NCBI GenBank assembly: GCA_900549355.1
Contig: UROA01000008.1
Span: 1-23,649 of the forward strand
Source: an uncultured Collinsella sp.
GTDB taxonomy: Bacteria; Actinomycetota; Coriobacteriia; Coriobacteriales; Coriobacteriaceae
Direction: 5' to 3'
Length of the DNA: 23,649 bases
Both the position numbers and the translations under genes were made by a program. The notes under the pieces were generated by a model. It was given only the letters and a program-made list of their open reading frames with translations, made no database searches and was not told where the DNA came from. This document shows, one piece after another, positions 22,392 through 23,649 of this stretch. Every line of letters starts with the position of its first letter. Position 1 is the first letter of the stretch.

Positions 22392-22476
22392 AAGTTGCGG
22401 TGAAAAAGGGACTGATTGAAGCTCTTAGGCCGCCACTTGCGGCGGCCGCCAAACAGTCCCTATTTCACCGCAACTT
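22392..22476. repeat. 85-bp fold-back repeat (two inverted copies)
   Basis: Bases 22392-22417 and 22451-22476 are 26-bp inverted repeats with two mismatches (core TTGCGGTGAAAWAGGGACTG). Between them GGCCGCC (22428-22434) pairs with GGCGGCC (22441-22447), so the whole unit can fold into one long hairpin. A related copy lies at 23546-23576. It sits between the divergent tmk and zinc-ribbon genes. It may be a small mobile or REP-like element, or a bidirectional hairpin. Confidence 0.72.
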
Positions 22477-22501
22477 ATGATGGGGAATTTTGGACGCTGG
22501 G

Positions 22502-22507
22502 TATAAT
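22502..22507 (+). promoter_or_regulatory. -10 box of the zinc-ribbon gene
   Basis: A perfect TATAAT lies 38 nt before the ATG, directly after the fold-back repeat. No good -35 is seen at 16-18 nt; that stretch reads close to GATGGG. Confidence 0.55.
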
Positions 22508-22544
22508 CGTCGTATTGCATTGAAATGTGGCGAAAGGAGTGGCA

Positions 22545-23528
22545 ATGTCTCGGTATTGCGCCTCGTGCGGCAAGCTTCTTGCAGATAATGCCAAGTTCTG
22601 TACCTCGTGCGGTGCACCTGTTGAGCAAACAACCGCGAGCGATAGCCAGCCCGCTTTTGAGCAGACCGGCTCCCTTGATACGCCGCAAGTCAAGGCGGAC
22701 GACCCCCTCGCCTATCGCCCCGACCCCGCCGCAGGCCCCGCGGCCGTCGAGACCACGCAGCGCATACCCGTCGCGAGCGGCTCGCCCCAACAGCAGCCGG
22801 CTCCCGCATACGCGCCCGCTTCGCCACAGACCCCCACTCCCAAAAAGAGCGGCACCGGGCCGCTTATCGCCGTTATCGTTGTGCTGGTGGCGATCATCAT
22901 CGCCCTGGTCGTTTTCTTTGTGATCAAGCCTTTCGACAACGCCGCCACGCAGACGACTGCCGAGGTAGCTAAGCTGCACCATGACGTCGACGACGATGAC
23001 CTAAAGCCTCTCGGCGATCCCAACAGCCTGTACGACGATGATGACGATGACGACGAGGATGGCGGCGAAGCAACGCTCTCCGAGCAGAACCTCTACCGCC
23101 GACTGAGCGAATACTACGACTTGCTCGAAGACCTCGACAACTACGTCCGTGGCTGCGCGCAGAACTTCAACGGCAGCTATCTGGAAGAAGATCGAACCAC
23201 CCGTCAAAATCTCGCCGACGTCGCCGAGCGCACGGAGGACACCATCGAGCAGTATTACGACATCGTCGAGGACCTAGACGTCCCGACGAGCTCCAAGAAC
23301 TACAGCTCCTGGAAGGACATCATCGCCCTGTACGACGACCTGGATCACCGCATTGACGCAATCTGTGATGCCTGGGAGATCAGCCTGAAATACGCCAAGC
23401 CTGCGGACCACAAAAATGAGATCGTGGCGCCGCTGTCACGCGACAACGTGGCGGGCACCAATGACAATAAGTACCGCCTAGACTTTGAGGAGCGCTATCC
23501 CGGCGCCAAGCCTGTCGAGGTGAAGTAA
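22545..23528 (+). CDS. Zinc-ribbon single-pass membrane protein
   Basis: A 327-residue protein of unknown function. It has an N-terminal zinc ribbon, CASCGK and CTSCGA (C5, C8, C19, C22), a Pro/Ala/Gln-rich linker (about 30-104), one membrane helix (105-127, PLIAVIVVLVAIIIALVVFFVI), a very acidic stretch with seven consecutive Asp (164-170), and a helical C-terminal domain rich in Asp, Glu and Tyr (YYDLLEDLDNYV, EQYYDIVEDLD). ATG at 22545 has AAAGGAG 5 nt upstream; the GTG at 22527 has none. Topology is probably ribbon inside and acidic domain outside. The layout is shared with many actinobacterial proteins annotated only as zinc-ribbon domain-containing. Confidence 0.85.
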   Translation: MSRYCASCGKLLADNAKFCTSCGAPVEQTTASDSQPAFEQTGSLDTPQVKADDPLAYRPDPAAGPAAVETTQRIPVASGSPQQQPAPAYAPASPQTPTPKKSGTGPLIAVIVVLVAIIIALVVFFVIKPFDNAATQTTAEVAKLHHDVDDDDLKPLGDPNSLYDDDDDDDEDGGEATLSEQNLYRRLSEYYDLLEDLDNYVRGCAQNFNGSYLEEDRTTRQNLADVAERTEDTIEQYYDIVEDLDVPTSSKNYSSWKDIIALYDDLDHRIDAICDAWEISLKYAKPADHKNEIVAPLSRDNVAGTNDNKYRLDFEERYPGAKPVEVK

Positions 23529-23545
23529 TCCCAACAACTGATCAA

Positions 23546-23576
23546 AACTTGCGGTGAAATAGGGATTAATTAGGCC
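23546..23576 (+). repeat. Third copy of the TTGCGGTGAAATAGGGA repeat
   Basis: The 17-base core (23549-23565) matches the arms of 22392-22476, and similarity continues to AGGCC after a short gap. No inverted partner is visible before the window ends at 23649, so it may be a half element or continue outside. The remaining 73 bases hold no gene I can support. Confidence 0.65.
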
Positions 23577-23649
23577 TTTTGCCAGCAAAAACAGGGCTCT
23601 TCGGGGGTTTGTGTGGGTTAGCCGCCCGGTAAAAGTGCCCGCCTAGCAG

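Overview
The window looks like chromosomal DNA of a GC-rich, Gram-positive-type anaerobe, most likely a coriobacterium close to Collinsella. The evidence is a complete mannose-family PTS in a GC-rich genome, long-form HPF, a tmk-holB-ricT block like that of Bacillus, ComF, and AGGAGG-type ribosome binding sites. This placement is inference: there is no rRNA in the window. I see no tRNA, CRISPR array, transposase, integrase or phage gene.

Region 1 (1-6.9 kb, all minus strand) is an amino-sugar uptake and breakdown locus. A five-gene operon encodes PTS IIA, a YajC-like protein, IIB, IIC and IID. It is followed by a GntR/UTRA regulator with its own promoter, an AgaS-like SIS-domain deaminase/isomerase and an N-acetylhexosamine-6-phosphate deacetylase. 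A CTGGT-AGTA-ACCAG palindrome lies upstream of both the PTS operon and agaS, suggesting one regulator controls both. AgaS with a NagA-type deacetylase, and no nagB in the window, points to N-acetylgalactosamine or a glycosaminoglycan- or mucin-derived sugar: import as 6-phosphate, deacetylation, then deamination/isomerisation to a ketose 6-phosphate.

Region 2 (6.9-8.4 kb) is a 700-bp regulatory intergenic region dense in palindromes and repeats. After it comes a plus-strand pair: a DUF2975-like four-helix membrane protein and a small YozG-like XRE regulator.

Region 3 (8.4-14.7 kb, minus strand) carries a membrane-anchored SurA-N-like protein, an isocitrate/isopropylmalate-family dehydrogenase, a HEAT-repeat protein, a small membrane protein, a 3-hydroxyisobutyrate-dehydrogenase-family enzyme with a striking His/Cys-rich tail, a DegV protein and hibernation factor HPF.

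Region 4 (15-16.75 kb) holds a lipoprotein of the family 3 solute-binding type behind a long leader, two perfect hairpins, and a 217-bp element with 29-bp perfect terminal inverted repeats that looks like a MITE.

Region 5 (16.75-22.3 kb, minus strand) reads tmk, holB, ricT, comF and an unrecognised protein with a DUF559/Vsr-like C-terminal motif. RicT has an extra Cys cluster and a long arginine-rich tail. A fold-back repeat separates tmk from a plus-strand zinc-ribbon membrane protein (22.5-23.5 kb). Another copy of that repeat lies beyond this gene, at the window end.
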